Of a stretch of DNA of 64,000 nucleotides, positions 12,201 to 24,117 are shown one piece after another. The position numbers and the translations under genes were made by a program. The first letter of the stretch is position 1. Every line of letters starts with the position of its first letter. Location of the stretch: NCBI RefSeq assembly GCF_023343835.1, contig NC_064437.1, positions 16,115,501 to 16,179,500 of the forward strand, given 5' to 3'. This DNA is from Lagopus muta (Eukaryota > Chordata > Aves > Galliformes > Phasianidae). A model generated the notes under the pieces. That model searched no databases. It was given only the letters and a program-made list of their open reading frames with translations, and had not been told where the DNA came from.

Positions 12201-15200
12201 TTGGGAGCCACTATGAATTTCAACTCAATGGTCAACTCTGAAACATGTCAAGACTCTGGAAAAAGTTAAATACACATGCATCATTTCACTGCAAAAATCG
12301 TTGGAATTTACCCACTTCACAGTCTGTTACAAAACAAACTGGCTAACTCAGATCCTGTTGTGAAGTCCCTCAACCTCCACTAGAATACACAAATATACTG
12401 CTTGCTTTATTGTAGGCTGGATTTTTTCATTGTGAAAATACTGCACGCTATGGATGACAAGCATGGAAGCATCAAAGTGCATCTTGTGTCATAACAGCGA
12501 TCAGAAAATCTCAGCATGTAATGTGCACACCACAAAAAAATTTCTTTGAGGAATCTTCCAGGCAGGGAAAACATTCTTACGTGAGGAAGGGGAACAAACT
12601 CTTTCATTTGCTGGTTTGCTTTGAACAGGTACTTCCAGAACACAATATTCTTGAAAAACATGAAATTCAAAATAAATTGTAATTTCTAGGAAGTGCATTC
12701 AATTTTTGACCTAAATGACAAATGTAAGTTTGCTTTTCCACTCTGCAAACTGCATTTCACATCTATATTGATACCATTTAGCAGTAAGTAAAACAATCCA
12801 GTCACATACACCCAAACGTTACAGATCTTTCACATCATAACTGTAATTACATTTTCCATAAATATTTGAAATAACTATAGCACAAGCCTGATATTCTTAC
12901 AGTGCCAGCACATGATGACAACTCCTCCTTGTGAAGGCACATCTGATATAGCAAAATTCAGAAAATGTAGTTTTCCTATGTGGAATACCAGGTTTCTGCT
13001 GGTACTGGTTAGCTCTTCATTTTTGTCTTACCTTTGTTACTGCTTTAAACTAGACTCATGGCAACTTCTCAGCACTAAGGGCCTTTAAGAAAGTTTAAAA
13101 TGAAAATCACTTTCAAGTATGCTGTTAGGTTTCAACATTATTAAACGCTGTTTATTTACACATATAAATAAGAATCAGGCTTCAAATGAACTTGAAGTAA
13201 TCTCATTATAAAACTACGATTCACCACTACCTCCTAACATTCTGGGCCAGACTGATCTAATATAAAGTAACTTACACGTACTGCAAATAATGAAGCTCTG
13301 CCGACTTACTCTTGCTGGCAGCGCAGCCCTCTGTGCCTCCTCTCAGTTTCCTCTTACTCATGCTTTGTATCAACCGTGCCAAGAATGATTTCCATGTGAA
13401 TGAATCCCCTGCATTTATCTGAATAGACTGCTCTGTTCAGCCAATTCCATGTCAAAGAGCTCAAACCCTCACGGACATCCAAGTTCAGCCTGAACCTAGA
13501 GGAGAGGGCTTTTCTTTTTATTTTAAATTTAAAAAAAAGAAATAGTTCAGAGCAGACACTAGGAGATGCAGTACTGTCATTCACTTATTTTAAACCCGCA
13601 CTTGCTTCATGTTTCCTCGTTCAAATTATTGTTTTCTCTTTCGGAATCAAAACATTTTTGGTAAAATTCTGACCAAATGTTGTGAGGAAATTAAGGATAT
13701 GAATTCTCTGAAATCGTTAGTGTAAATATTGTAGGCAGCCTAGGCTCCAAAGTGACACTTACAACCTGAGTTTTTAGTTCAGTCTGAAGTTAACAAATCT
13801 ATTACAGACTGTACAGAAAGAAAGATAAAACATTACTCGATTTGTTTGTGTTATTCTGGCCAATGTTTGTGTAAAGATAGAGTCTACAAAATAACAGTAG
13901 GGATTTAAAAGCATACTGACTCAGCAACCACACAGCAAATTAAGATTTCATCCATAACTAATTCAACTGCATGTCCTTAACATCTTACTCAGACCATTTT
14001 GTCAGAATAACTCAATTATATGGAATATATCTATTCAGTTATCTTCTGGTGATACAGTTCTGTCTTCCATTATTTCACAAATAACGCTACAAGGACTTAG
14101 CTACATCAGATTTCAAAACAGGTATTTTCTGTTGTAGCCAATACCTCTTACCAACAGCACACAAGAGACAACTTTTGACCAAGATAGTGCTTCATCATTT
14201 TTAACGTGACACTCACGGAATACACAGACTAACGTTCCTCATTTATATTCCTCACAAAAGAGAAGTGCAGCTTTCTCCGTAACAACTGTGGTTTTTCTAA
14301 GCAGAAGTCCTAAAACAGCAGCTGCAGTACCGCACACAACTCATGTTCAATGAGGGAATATACTGCCACAGATGCTTTGGGTAGCAAAAGTATAAACAAG
14401 CTGAAAAGACAACATGCATGGGGAAAACAAATAAATGATAGTGGACTATTGGATATACAGAGGCAACAACAATCTCTGAAAATCCTTAAGCCATGAATTA
14501 CCAAAAGCTGGGGTAGTAATTTCTGCATACGTATGTTCTTACATCGTTTTTATAAGCACAAGGTTGTACTGTGAAGACACTGATTTGCTTTTGGCCTAAT
14601 TCCACACAGATGCTCTAGCACTTAAGTTCAATTGTGGGCCTACTCTGCTAGTGCAAATTAGTTCAAAGAACTATTTTGCTCTTCCAGAGTTTAATCATCT
14701 GTCTGAACCAGCATATCAGCAAAATATCAGCTATATCTGTGACTTGAGTTGTTCCTGTCCATCTTCCCACAACTAGCCTAAAGTTAACATGAATGCTGTA
14801 GTGCATATGCTTGTTCATTGACAGAAAAGGTAGGCATTCGTGCAGATCAGACTTGGCCTGGCAGGTGATCTGACAGCAACTATACAACCAAGTATTAATG
14901 AACCTAACATCTCACCAGAAAAGATTAGTCCAAACTTCCAAATTCATTCAGCACATCCATCTTAGCACATAGTTTGAAGTCTAGGGCTAATTGTAATATT
15001 TATGTATTTATGTAACGCAGATTCCAGTTACATGAATTATTACAACTAAAACCATCAAACTCTTGAACAGAAAGAGTTAATAACTACAGCCTAGTTTGTC
15101 TTTCCTCTTTATATCTCTCTGTGTAGTCTTTCGTAGTAGATGAACATTCTTTCCACCTGCACCTGAAGCCAACTTGAAGCAGCCTGACTGCTGGTAGTGC

Positions 15201-16626
15201 CATGCTGAACCTGAGCCAGCGCACGCTGACAAAAAGACTGCACAGCTGTTTCTCAGCTTGAACAGTCTGTAACGCACCTAACAGTAACCAGCCGTAAATG
15301 CATGTATCCCTTAATGAGAAATCTGGTTACAGCTGGCAAGCTGAGCTCTCTGTGGAGTGAGGGGCTCAAGAGAAAAATGAAAGAACCATTCTGATTCCAA
15401 GCTACAATTTCACTGTATATTAATCCAATTTGCAATGTTCCAGCCCTTCTCTTTCCAATTCCTCAGCTATACCAACTCTGAAGTTATTAATCTCTGTTGT
15501 GCAGAGTCAGTGTTTGATCCATCTAACTGTAAAACAGCTTGTGTGTGAAATGGTCCTCTTTTAGAAGACAAAAATCAGCTCCCCCGTCCAGAGTGTTCAT
15601 TTGTTTTCAAATGTTTCACTCAAATAGTCAAAAAAAAACATATACTATTCAATAACAATAAATATATTCTTTTTATTTGCCTTCTGGAGCTTCAACTTTT
15701 TATGGTAAACTTAGATCCTTCAAGTTACCCTACAAGAAACATAACTTTTTCTAAGTCAGAAATTATCACGTGATGAATTAATGCTAGGAATTGAGTGCTA
15801 TCTTATCTAACAAATTAGACTTACGATAAAAATCAAACTGACAGCACTATAATTAATGAAATAGAGCTCAGGTGCATGTTTGCTAAATTATGGCTACTGG
15901 CCAAATATATGCACATTTTACAAGATGCCAATCATTATGTTCCTATGCAGCTGTCTAACGCAGCATAACAGCAGAAAGCTGGATTGTGTTGGCGCTCTTC
16001 ATGCACCTGTGCTAAATCAACCATTTTAACTTGAGCTGCTGTTAAATGTGGTTTGAACAAACCCAGGTGATTTTGCACTGAAGTGGATTAGAACAAAATT
16101 TGAACTTAGTTTGGTTTCTCTTTTCCTGCAATAGCCAAATAGTTTTTGGCCTCTCTATTCTGCAAACTCCCACTGCTCTCGTGTACACTTACTGCTTAGC
16201 TGCCCCAAGTTGTGGTTAGCAACACTCCCTTCCTTCCTTCCCTCTCACTCATCCCCATTAGCCTAGTACCCCAAACTGCAAAGCCATGCCCAGTCCACTT
16301 CCCTAAGCCATTTGTACACCCAGTTTTGTTGATTTTTGTTATACAATTTTAAGGACAGACCCAATGTATACTTCTTCTATTCACTTAAATAATAGATTAA
16401 GCAAAAGAGGCGCTAACCAGAAGACTGGGCAGTGACAACTCATGTAGATAACCGGTCCAGTTACGTACCAAAACTCATACAACCAATAGAGTCCTAGCGA
16501 CAAAACACATTTCATGATAAGACTTAAAAAAACATAATATACAAATTTCTACTGAGCCATGGTGCTTTCATTTTAATGTAAAAGGCTTATTTTGTAACTT
16601 TTTATAGTGCACTGTATTATGTAGAT
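9291..16626. other. Gene-free stretch, no coding exon recognised
   Basis: AT-rich DNA with no supported gene or recognisable element. A poly(A)/CAA run lies at about 9530-9557. Near 13,317 the minus strand has a consensus-looking splice donor (AAGA|GTAAGT), but no matching coding exon could be established. Confidence 0.55.
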
Positions 16627-17131
16627 TCCTCTGAAAGTAATGCCTCCTATTAATTTCCAAGGAAACTACAACAGATATGAAGAGCACAATAACTGTAAAG
16701 AAAATTCTCAGCTACAAAACACTATTTTCCAACACAGTCAACACCACGAGCAATGCATTTTTGCCAGCAATGAACAAGAACCTGCATGCCATGCTCATAA
16801 AAACCTGCACCAGTGGAGAAGACTCGTTGTCGTCATTGCTGAAATGCACCACCCACTGCCTCACTGTGCTCACATCCACTGTGTGGTCTCCATCAACATT
16901 CAGCAAGAGGCAATTAATTTCAACGGGTTCCATTTTTTCCCACATAGAGGAATTCAATGACACACCTTTGCTCCATACACCCTTCTATGTCAGACACCAT
17001 TCTGTCAGGCCGTCCCTTCTGCTGCCATCTGTCACACAGTAACAGTATGTAATGGAATGTTGGTGGGAGCTTCCATATTGGCATCACTGGCCAACATAAT
17101 CAAATGGGAGGAAGCCACCATATTTTGAAAT
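16627..17131 (-). mobile_element. Mariner DNA transposon remnant (Galluhop type), internally deleted
   Basis: The left end (minus-strand 3' end) carries the CCTCTGAAAGTAATGCCTCCTA terminal sequence of chicken mariner. On the minus strand, from 16963, the frame starts MSLNSSMWEKMEPVEINCLL and continues with DHTVDVSTVRQWVVHFSN, the N-terminal helix-turn-helix part of a mariner transposase. Soon after, near 16,740, a frame reads QKCIARGVDCVGK, resembling the extreme C-terminus, so the catalytic DDD core is missing. At about 0.5 kb against a usual 1.3 kb it is a non-autonomous deletion derivative. A matching right-hand terminal repeat was not seen, so the right edge is uncertain. Confidence 0.8.
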
Positions 17132-20100
17132 AAAAAGATTTCTTCCTTAGAGAACACAAGCTAAAATGCTCTTTTCTTAAATAAAAATCCCAACGTTATT
17201 TCTTATAATGGTGAAAGGCAGAATACCTCTGCTGCTCAAGATATCCAGGCATGTAGCAAAGATAACAAAATGAGAACTGTCCAGGAAAAGTAGTTGCAAA
17301 ATTCAATGCCCTTAGAAAGTAAAATCATTGTTCACTTTTTTTTTTTTTAAATCAACTTCTAATTACATAAGAAAAGGAGCTGAAGATTAGCATGATGAAG
17401 GTGAATGATGATGAATGAAGATGATGATGATGAAGCTGATAGGCTTATAAAAATAAATTACAGTGTTCAGTGAGAATGATCAGTAGAACACTGGTCACAA
17501 GTTGCAATAAATGTAGTCTTGCACTAAGTTCTGTTTTAATTTTAGATGGAAGTTCTCTCACTCCTCTAAATGGAGACAGGACATTTAGGGCTAGAGCTCA
17601 ACAGAACATAACAGAATGTTAACTTGCATTGAGAGAGCTAACAGTAAGAAATAATCCTGAGTAACATTAAAGCTTGAGCTAACATCTGCAACAGTTTAAA
17701 AGGTGCTTTATGGGAATCTCATAATCTCATCAGCGATCTTAACACGTCTATAAGCTTATAAGAGCCTCTACTAACTTCCAGCATTGTGCATGCAAAATGT
17801 AACAAGTTATTTTTTTATTATCTCTCATGATGCAAATAGCTAGCTAAGATGTTATTATATTTGGGTTCTCTATGGAGTAAACACTGAGAATCAGGAATTT
17901 CTTTGAATCAACAGAATTTACTTGCAAAAATGCTACCAGTCATATTTCTGTGAACATGAGGCAAGTCTGATAAAAAAAGAAACAAAAAACTGTTCATTTT
18001 CCTTTTGAAGATGCAAATGCAGCACCAGGATTCTCAAAGCCTTACAGATAGGTAATGAAAAGTACTAAGCCAGCCTAAACTTAGTACGCCAATTCAAATT
18101 TGTTCAAATAATTTTTAATTACTCTTACAGTAGCAAACTTTTGCCTCATAAAGGGGCTGACTACACAACACACTTCTGTCAGTCTTTCTGCAGATTGCCC
18201 AAAGGATTTTTTTTCCCAGTCCCTTTCTGTTCTCCTCTTATATTTCATTGTTACTGCATTCAAATCACAACTTTAAAACAGAAGCTTCAGGTGTGATTCC
18301 ATTAATTTTGCAGTCACCACTGTTAGGCTTCCCTTACCTGCTGAGTTCTGTACTGTGGCACACTGCATACCAAGCTTCCATTCACACAGCGCCGTGCGTT
18401 CAGCCTCTTCAACAGAAGTCTTTCCAGCCTTGCCTCACCACATTGTGCAGCATCGGCTGCAGTAGCAGCAGAGATAGAACATTCTCCACCGCTGTGCTAT
18501 AGGACATCATCCAGTAGAACTTCAGTGAAGTGTAACGTAAGAAAATCAGGAGCAAACAAAGTTTACTGCTTCAGCCAAGCTCTGCATTTGCTCCAACATA
18601 TAAATACCTGTTGAGTGTACACAAGTGTATTCTGATTGCACTAAACTTGATGCATTTCAGGTGTAGCACTGGGCTTCTAGCACCTGCACTACTTTGCTCT
18701 TGATTACACAACACCTGTAATCTTGCAGTTACTGGATAAACTCCTCATCAGAAATTTTATGTTATATCAAGTGAAAACTAAAGGGCTTTTTGCTCTCACC
18801 CTCTTTCATTTTCCATGTTACAGGTTCGTGGACTCCTCCACTTCTAATGAATTCTTTCTAAAATCTAACTAGATACCTTTCTAGCAGTGTTTTTGAAGTG
18901 CAGGAAAAAACACCACTGTAAAAAGAAAGGTGTAGAGAAATGCAGAAATAGAAAGAGAAGCTGACAAAAGATGAAAAAGGAATCAAAAAGCTTTTAAGCT
19001 GAAGTTGGTAAAGAGAGTGGAAAACGAAAAGATCTCTAAGCCAGAAGTAAAGCATGATTACAGGAAAAAATGACACAGCAGAATGATTAAAATTTTCTTT
19101 TTTTTTTTTTTCTTTTTATTTTCCCCCATCACAACAGCAGTAGTGCAGTTTTACAAGGGGAAAAGTCTGTAAATTTGTGGCTAAATAATAATTTTCCCTT
19201 TTTTTTTTCCTTAATAAACATATTTTGTCTCTGTTCTTAAAAACAAAACAAAAACAAACTCACTCCATGGTCGGATTAGACCAAGTTGACTGAATCTCTG
19301 AAGTGATGCCTTCCTCAAGATAGTTTTAAAATGTAATGTTGTTAGTTCTTAGTAGACACTTAAGAATAGAGTTGTGGGGGTTTTTTTTGTTTTCTTTTTA
19401 AAATTATTTTGTTTTTTAAATCATTAATATTCTGAACAATCATGATGCTGGGTGAGAAAAAGACAGGAAAGTAAATTACTGAAATACAACCTTCTGGGTT
19501 CATACAAGCAAATGGATCATTGATTTCAAAATAACAGCATCTCAATCCATTATTGACAGTGACATTTTAGATTGAAAATCTCCCCCTTTTTAACCTTTTA
19601 ACTGCTTAATAAAACATCAAAGTTTCTGCCACTTTACATCCATGATAACACAAAACTTCCAGTGGATTTTTACCAACAATCTCAAAAAGAATTTCTGAAG
19701 AAGCAATCAAAAAGACATTGGTCCTCAAACCAATATATATATATATTATATATATAACACTGCTGAAGGAAAAGCATCAAATGGAGATGGGAATGGAAAT
19801 GAAGTGATTCTGGATTAAAGACAGATATTAAAAGCCATTTTGGTATTTCTATTTAAACTTCTACTGTACAGAAGTTAAGAATTCTGGATGTCTCATTCTA
19901 GAGAAAAGAGGCGCTGTTATAGAGACCAGCACAAAAGGTCTCTGCTGGAATGGAATATTCAGTTACCAGTTTAGAGGACTGGTGCAGCTATCCCATAATC
20001 ACTGTTGCAGTTCATTAATGACAACAGCTCTCCCTACAGATGTATGTCAAGGCTTCCACACGTTTTGCAGTGCTAACTTCATCTGAGCACAGAGAAGGAG

Positions 20101-23100
20101 CATCAATGGAGACAATCACTCCAGCTATCAGTCAACAATGTGAAGTGTAGACGCGCACAAGCCAGCTCACATTTAGCAGGATCTTCAGTGGACAGTGGAC
20201 AGTTCAGTGGAACTTCAATGATAAAAGTCTTCATGGTAAATAATAATGCATTTTCTTTATAGTAATAATTTACTCAAATAAAATCGATTACGTTGTAATA
20301 AGGTGATACAGGTTATTGCCTTGCTATTTCTTGGATAATTAATTCAAGAAAGATAATCTGTAAAACCGTCTGTTCTGTCCTCCCAAAAACTACGTCTGCG
20401 CAGTGCATTCTGTAAGTGCATTCACTAAAACAGGGTTCTTTTATTTTCTTAGCAAGCTATCAAACCTAACAAGAGGTTAATAAATACAAGGCACTTCTAT
20501 GAGATAATCCAGTCACAGATAATTGCACAAAAAATGGCTCTTCCCTATAAAAGAAGTGGCACGTATTCCCACTAGAGAATATCTGAAATGGAGATTGCTT
20601 TTTACTCTGTTAACAAGATGTGCATCAATTAGGTTTTTACACATATTTCTGGATCTGCAAATTAGTTTCACATGCAAACCAAAATACATACATTGTAAAT
20701 ATACACTTAGAACCAGAATCTACATGCAATTTCAATTGTCTTAGTAAAATCACCCTCTCTTGGGTCTAATTACAAACTCAAATTAATTGTTTTAATGGAA
20801 AGCCTTTTAATAATTACGTATAAACTTTTGTCAATGCTTTATGTGTAGCAAACAAAAGACACCATCACAGATTTGCAAATTAAGAAGCTTCATATGGGAT
20901 AGCAGTATTTATCTTTTTAAAAAGTATCTGCGTTTGTAAACAATAATAAATAATAAAATAAACAGATAAAAAGAAGGAAGACCATTTCTCAGTATACTTT
21001 ACCAGTTATATCAGTGTTAAAATAATGTTTCAGACACCCCCGATTTCAACTGTGTGAGACAAGGAGAACACAAAGAGACCAAGCAAACTAAAAAAGACTG
21101 TACTGATGAAATGAAACGTGATGTTTCCTCTCATTCTAAGATACAAAATACTGCTGATGACAGCTTCAAAATCACAGCTATACAATACTCTGTAAATGTT
21201 GGCTATTGTTCAAAACCGTTCAACTTTTACTGACTCTCCAAAAACACTGCTAGTTTCTATAGTTGAAAAAAATATTCATGCAACAAGGAGCTCCTGTAGC
21301 AACAATGAAGGGACTAGCAAGTGAGAGCACTGAACTTTCTCTTCTGGCAAAATAGTTCAAACCCAAGTGAGATAGCAGGATAAATATGCCAGAGGGGCTT
21401 CATTCATTCTCCATCAAACAACACACCACAAAAGATCCATACATTTTGCCAGGAAAATACTGGCATAAAGAATGAGCAGCCTTGGAAACAGAAATTCTTG
21501 ACTCAAAGTCAGGTTGAAGGTCACTGCTCTAAATGCTGGAAAGTTCACTTGATTTGCATTTGATATATTGATATCTAATTGATTTTCTGAGTTGTTTATG
21601 AACTTTTATTTCCTGCAGATGATCCAAGTAGAAGTAAATATTAATCTTTTTGATTTCACAGCCAGATGAAAGATGTCTAAAAGAAACGCTTCACATTATT
21701 GAAGAAGCTAGAGAAAATGTCATCAAACTTTGTTCTAATTCCTCTTAACTGAACACTACTAAATTAAAAACATGCCTGTATGAAGGAAAACAGTCAGACT
21801 CAAAGTCTCCAGTTTCCACACCAACTGTTCCCTATAAATTAATAAGCTTACATCCAATTTGACAGTTCTGACCCTGTTGAACCTCTTCTAAAAATTACTG
21901 TTAACAATCAGGATGATGATGAACTCGCACACATTGATTTGCTAAAATAAACAAATGAAAATTGATTCAAAACAAATCTACGCTGATTTTTTTTCATTTC
22001 ATGCTTGAGTCAAATGATAGATGCAGTTGAGAAAGCAGTGCTAATATGAGGATACTATTTCAATAAATGAAGCAACAGTTATTAAACAATTATTAAAAAT
22101 ATAGAGAAAAGTCTCCAGCAATGACTAGATTGCCTTCTTCCCTTCCAGAAACCGTTTTGTATGACACAGAGAGCTCATAGCAATACATCTAATTATCATT
22201 CCAATCAAATAACCCACTGCAAAGGATGATATAATCTCCACACGATTTGGAGCTGTAACTTCCTGCAGGAACTAACAGTGCCCTTAGATACCTACCTTCA
22301 ACACAAGTCAGGTAGGCAAGTGTTCAAGCATTGAGACTCTTAATTGCGATCTGCTGCTGGGGCAGAAAGAAAAAATATTGGCCTGAAATTAATGGTTGCT
22401 TTTAAGAATTTTAGTTGTCACAGTTTATTATTTGAACTCAGTTTAACAGTGAGTGTGGCCACAGAAGAAGACACAAAGAAGCATTTGCTTCTTGGCAAGA
22501 ACTTGATCAAATGCGTTTGCACACAGGGGACTTTCACCAATCCAGCCTGGCAATGCAGCGATTGTAAGCTGCTGAACAATTTTACATCACTCAAGTCTGA
22601 CAAATACTGTGTCAGAGTATTCTTCAGCCAAAAATTGCATTTTTCTATGGCTGATTCAAGAACTAAAACCAGCTTCAGAAATACACTGCTGTTCTTCAGC
22701 AGTAAAGACAATAATGTACGGTATGTTTTTTATCTCTGAAATTAAAAAATAGTAAGAAACAATGTGTATGTAATTCAAAGCATCTTAAATCTTTTGCCAT
22801 TCAAGGAACAAAGGCACAACATCCATTTCCTGAAGTCAAATTTCCAGGCCCCCAAAATGCAAGTGCCTCTGTCAATAGTACTTGTACTTTAGTTCCCCTT
22901 GCTCAAAGCACACTAGCTGCAAGACTTTGAAGAAATGTGAACAGAGGAATATGGGTGGATCCAACAAAGTCATCACAAAAACAAGTAAATTACAAAACTA
23001 ACTGCACTATGAAGTCTTACTAAGAACAATGAATGCATTTCAAAGTTAGTAATAATAACTTCTTTTGCTGGTAAGCATGGCATGTAGAAACAGAAATCCC

Positions 23101-23788
23101 AGCCTCTGACCCCATATCTGCCCTAACTAAGGACAGAACAAGCAAGGCAAGGACATGACATGAATTGTGGCTGTAGGAAAGTTTATCTGCATACTTGAAA
23201 ATTTGTCTTGGATGGTGCCAGCTGCTGATGAGAAGAATGCTTTGCTATCATTACACAAAAATCCAGAGTCAGGAGCGTTCTGGTACTACACTGTAACAGT
23301 GGTGAACACACAAACAAGCAAAGGCTGAGAGGATCAACACAGTCATGTTTAGAAAAGGTCCATTACGTACATAACACTACTAGGAATTTCTGAAGATTGT
23401 GTTGCCCTTTGGCACCCTCTGGCACTGACTGGTGCAGGGAATTAAAATTCAGAGGAAAAAAAATCCACTGAGTAACACCACTGGCTGCTGAGATGCTCAT
23501 AATGTTAATAAAGAGTATGATTCTATTATTCCAAAGCATCGAATTGTTGCTGCAAATCAAAGAAATACAGAAACACTAGAAGCCAATCCATCTGTTATCT
23601 AAGAAACTCTTTGTGTTTTTGACAGGCTGGTCAAAGTTACTTCTTAGCATTTGTCTCTTTGCTTAAAAGTAATTATTTACATTTTGTTTCTCCATATAAC
23701 ACCAGTTATGTTGCAATCAATACTAAATACAAAAAGTGACCCTTCCAAACTAGCTTTGTCATCAAAACACTTAAAGCATTTATAGCAT
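17132..23788. other. Gene-free stretch with simple repeats
   Basis: No supported exon. Simple-sequence tracts include a GAT-rich tract at about 17,386-17,440, T-runs near 17,336 and 19,096, and an AT palindromic microsatellite at about 19,731-19,757. The 131-residue plus-strand frame at 22,344-22,739 lacks a recognisable domain and is opposed by a 97-residue minus-strand frame over the same bases, so it is probably chance. Confidence 0.55.
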
Positions 23789-24112
23789 TGTTGGGGAACT
23801 ACTGAGTCACGGCCTGAACCTCTGATTGATCACCTGAGGTGAGCCCTGAGTCAGCCACAGGAGCACAGGTGAAGGCAATTCACCTGTGCTGCCAGTAGGG
23901 GTGGAGCCTGGCTGCAGCTCTCCTAGACCCATTTCAGAGCCGGCTACCAGTGGGGAAGGATCTCTTCTGGAGATCCACTCCGCTGGAGTTTCGTAAGTGA
24001 GCCCAGGGTAGGGGTAAGTGTCCTGTCTTTTCTGCTTTGGTGCAATAACAATGTAGCTGAGCTCTCTGGTATACCTCATAACTACAGCATCTGTACATTC
24101 ACTGATTGTACA
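23789..24112. mobile_element. Solo LTR of an endogenous retrovirus, 324 bp
   Basis: The element begins TGTTGGGG and ends GTACA, with the TG...CA termini of retroviral LTRs. It is flanked directly by a 5-bp duplication, AGCAT, at 23,784-23,788 and 24,113-24,117. It is more GC-rich than its surroundings and holds a perfect 12-bp inverted repeat (AGCACAGGTGAA, 5-nt loop) near 23,869. No internal gag, pol or env sequence lies beside it, so it is a solo LTR left by recombination between the two ends of a provirus. A 5-bp duplication is common for class III (ERVL-like) elements, but family and orientation are uncertain. The intact target duplication suggests only moderate age. Confidence 0.8.
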
Positions 24113-24117
24113 AGCAT

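Noticed and set aside
22344-22739. 131-codon plus-strand frame
   Set aside because: No family resemblance, and a 97-codon frame is open on the opposite strand over the same bases; treated as chance.
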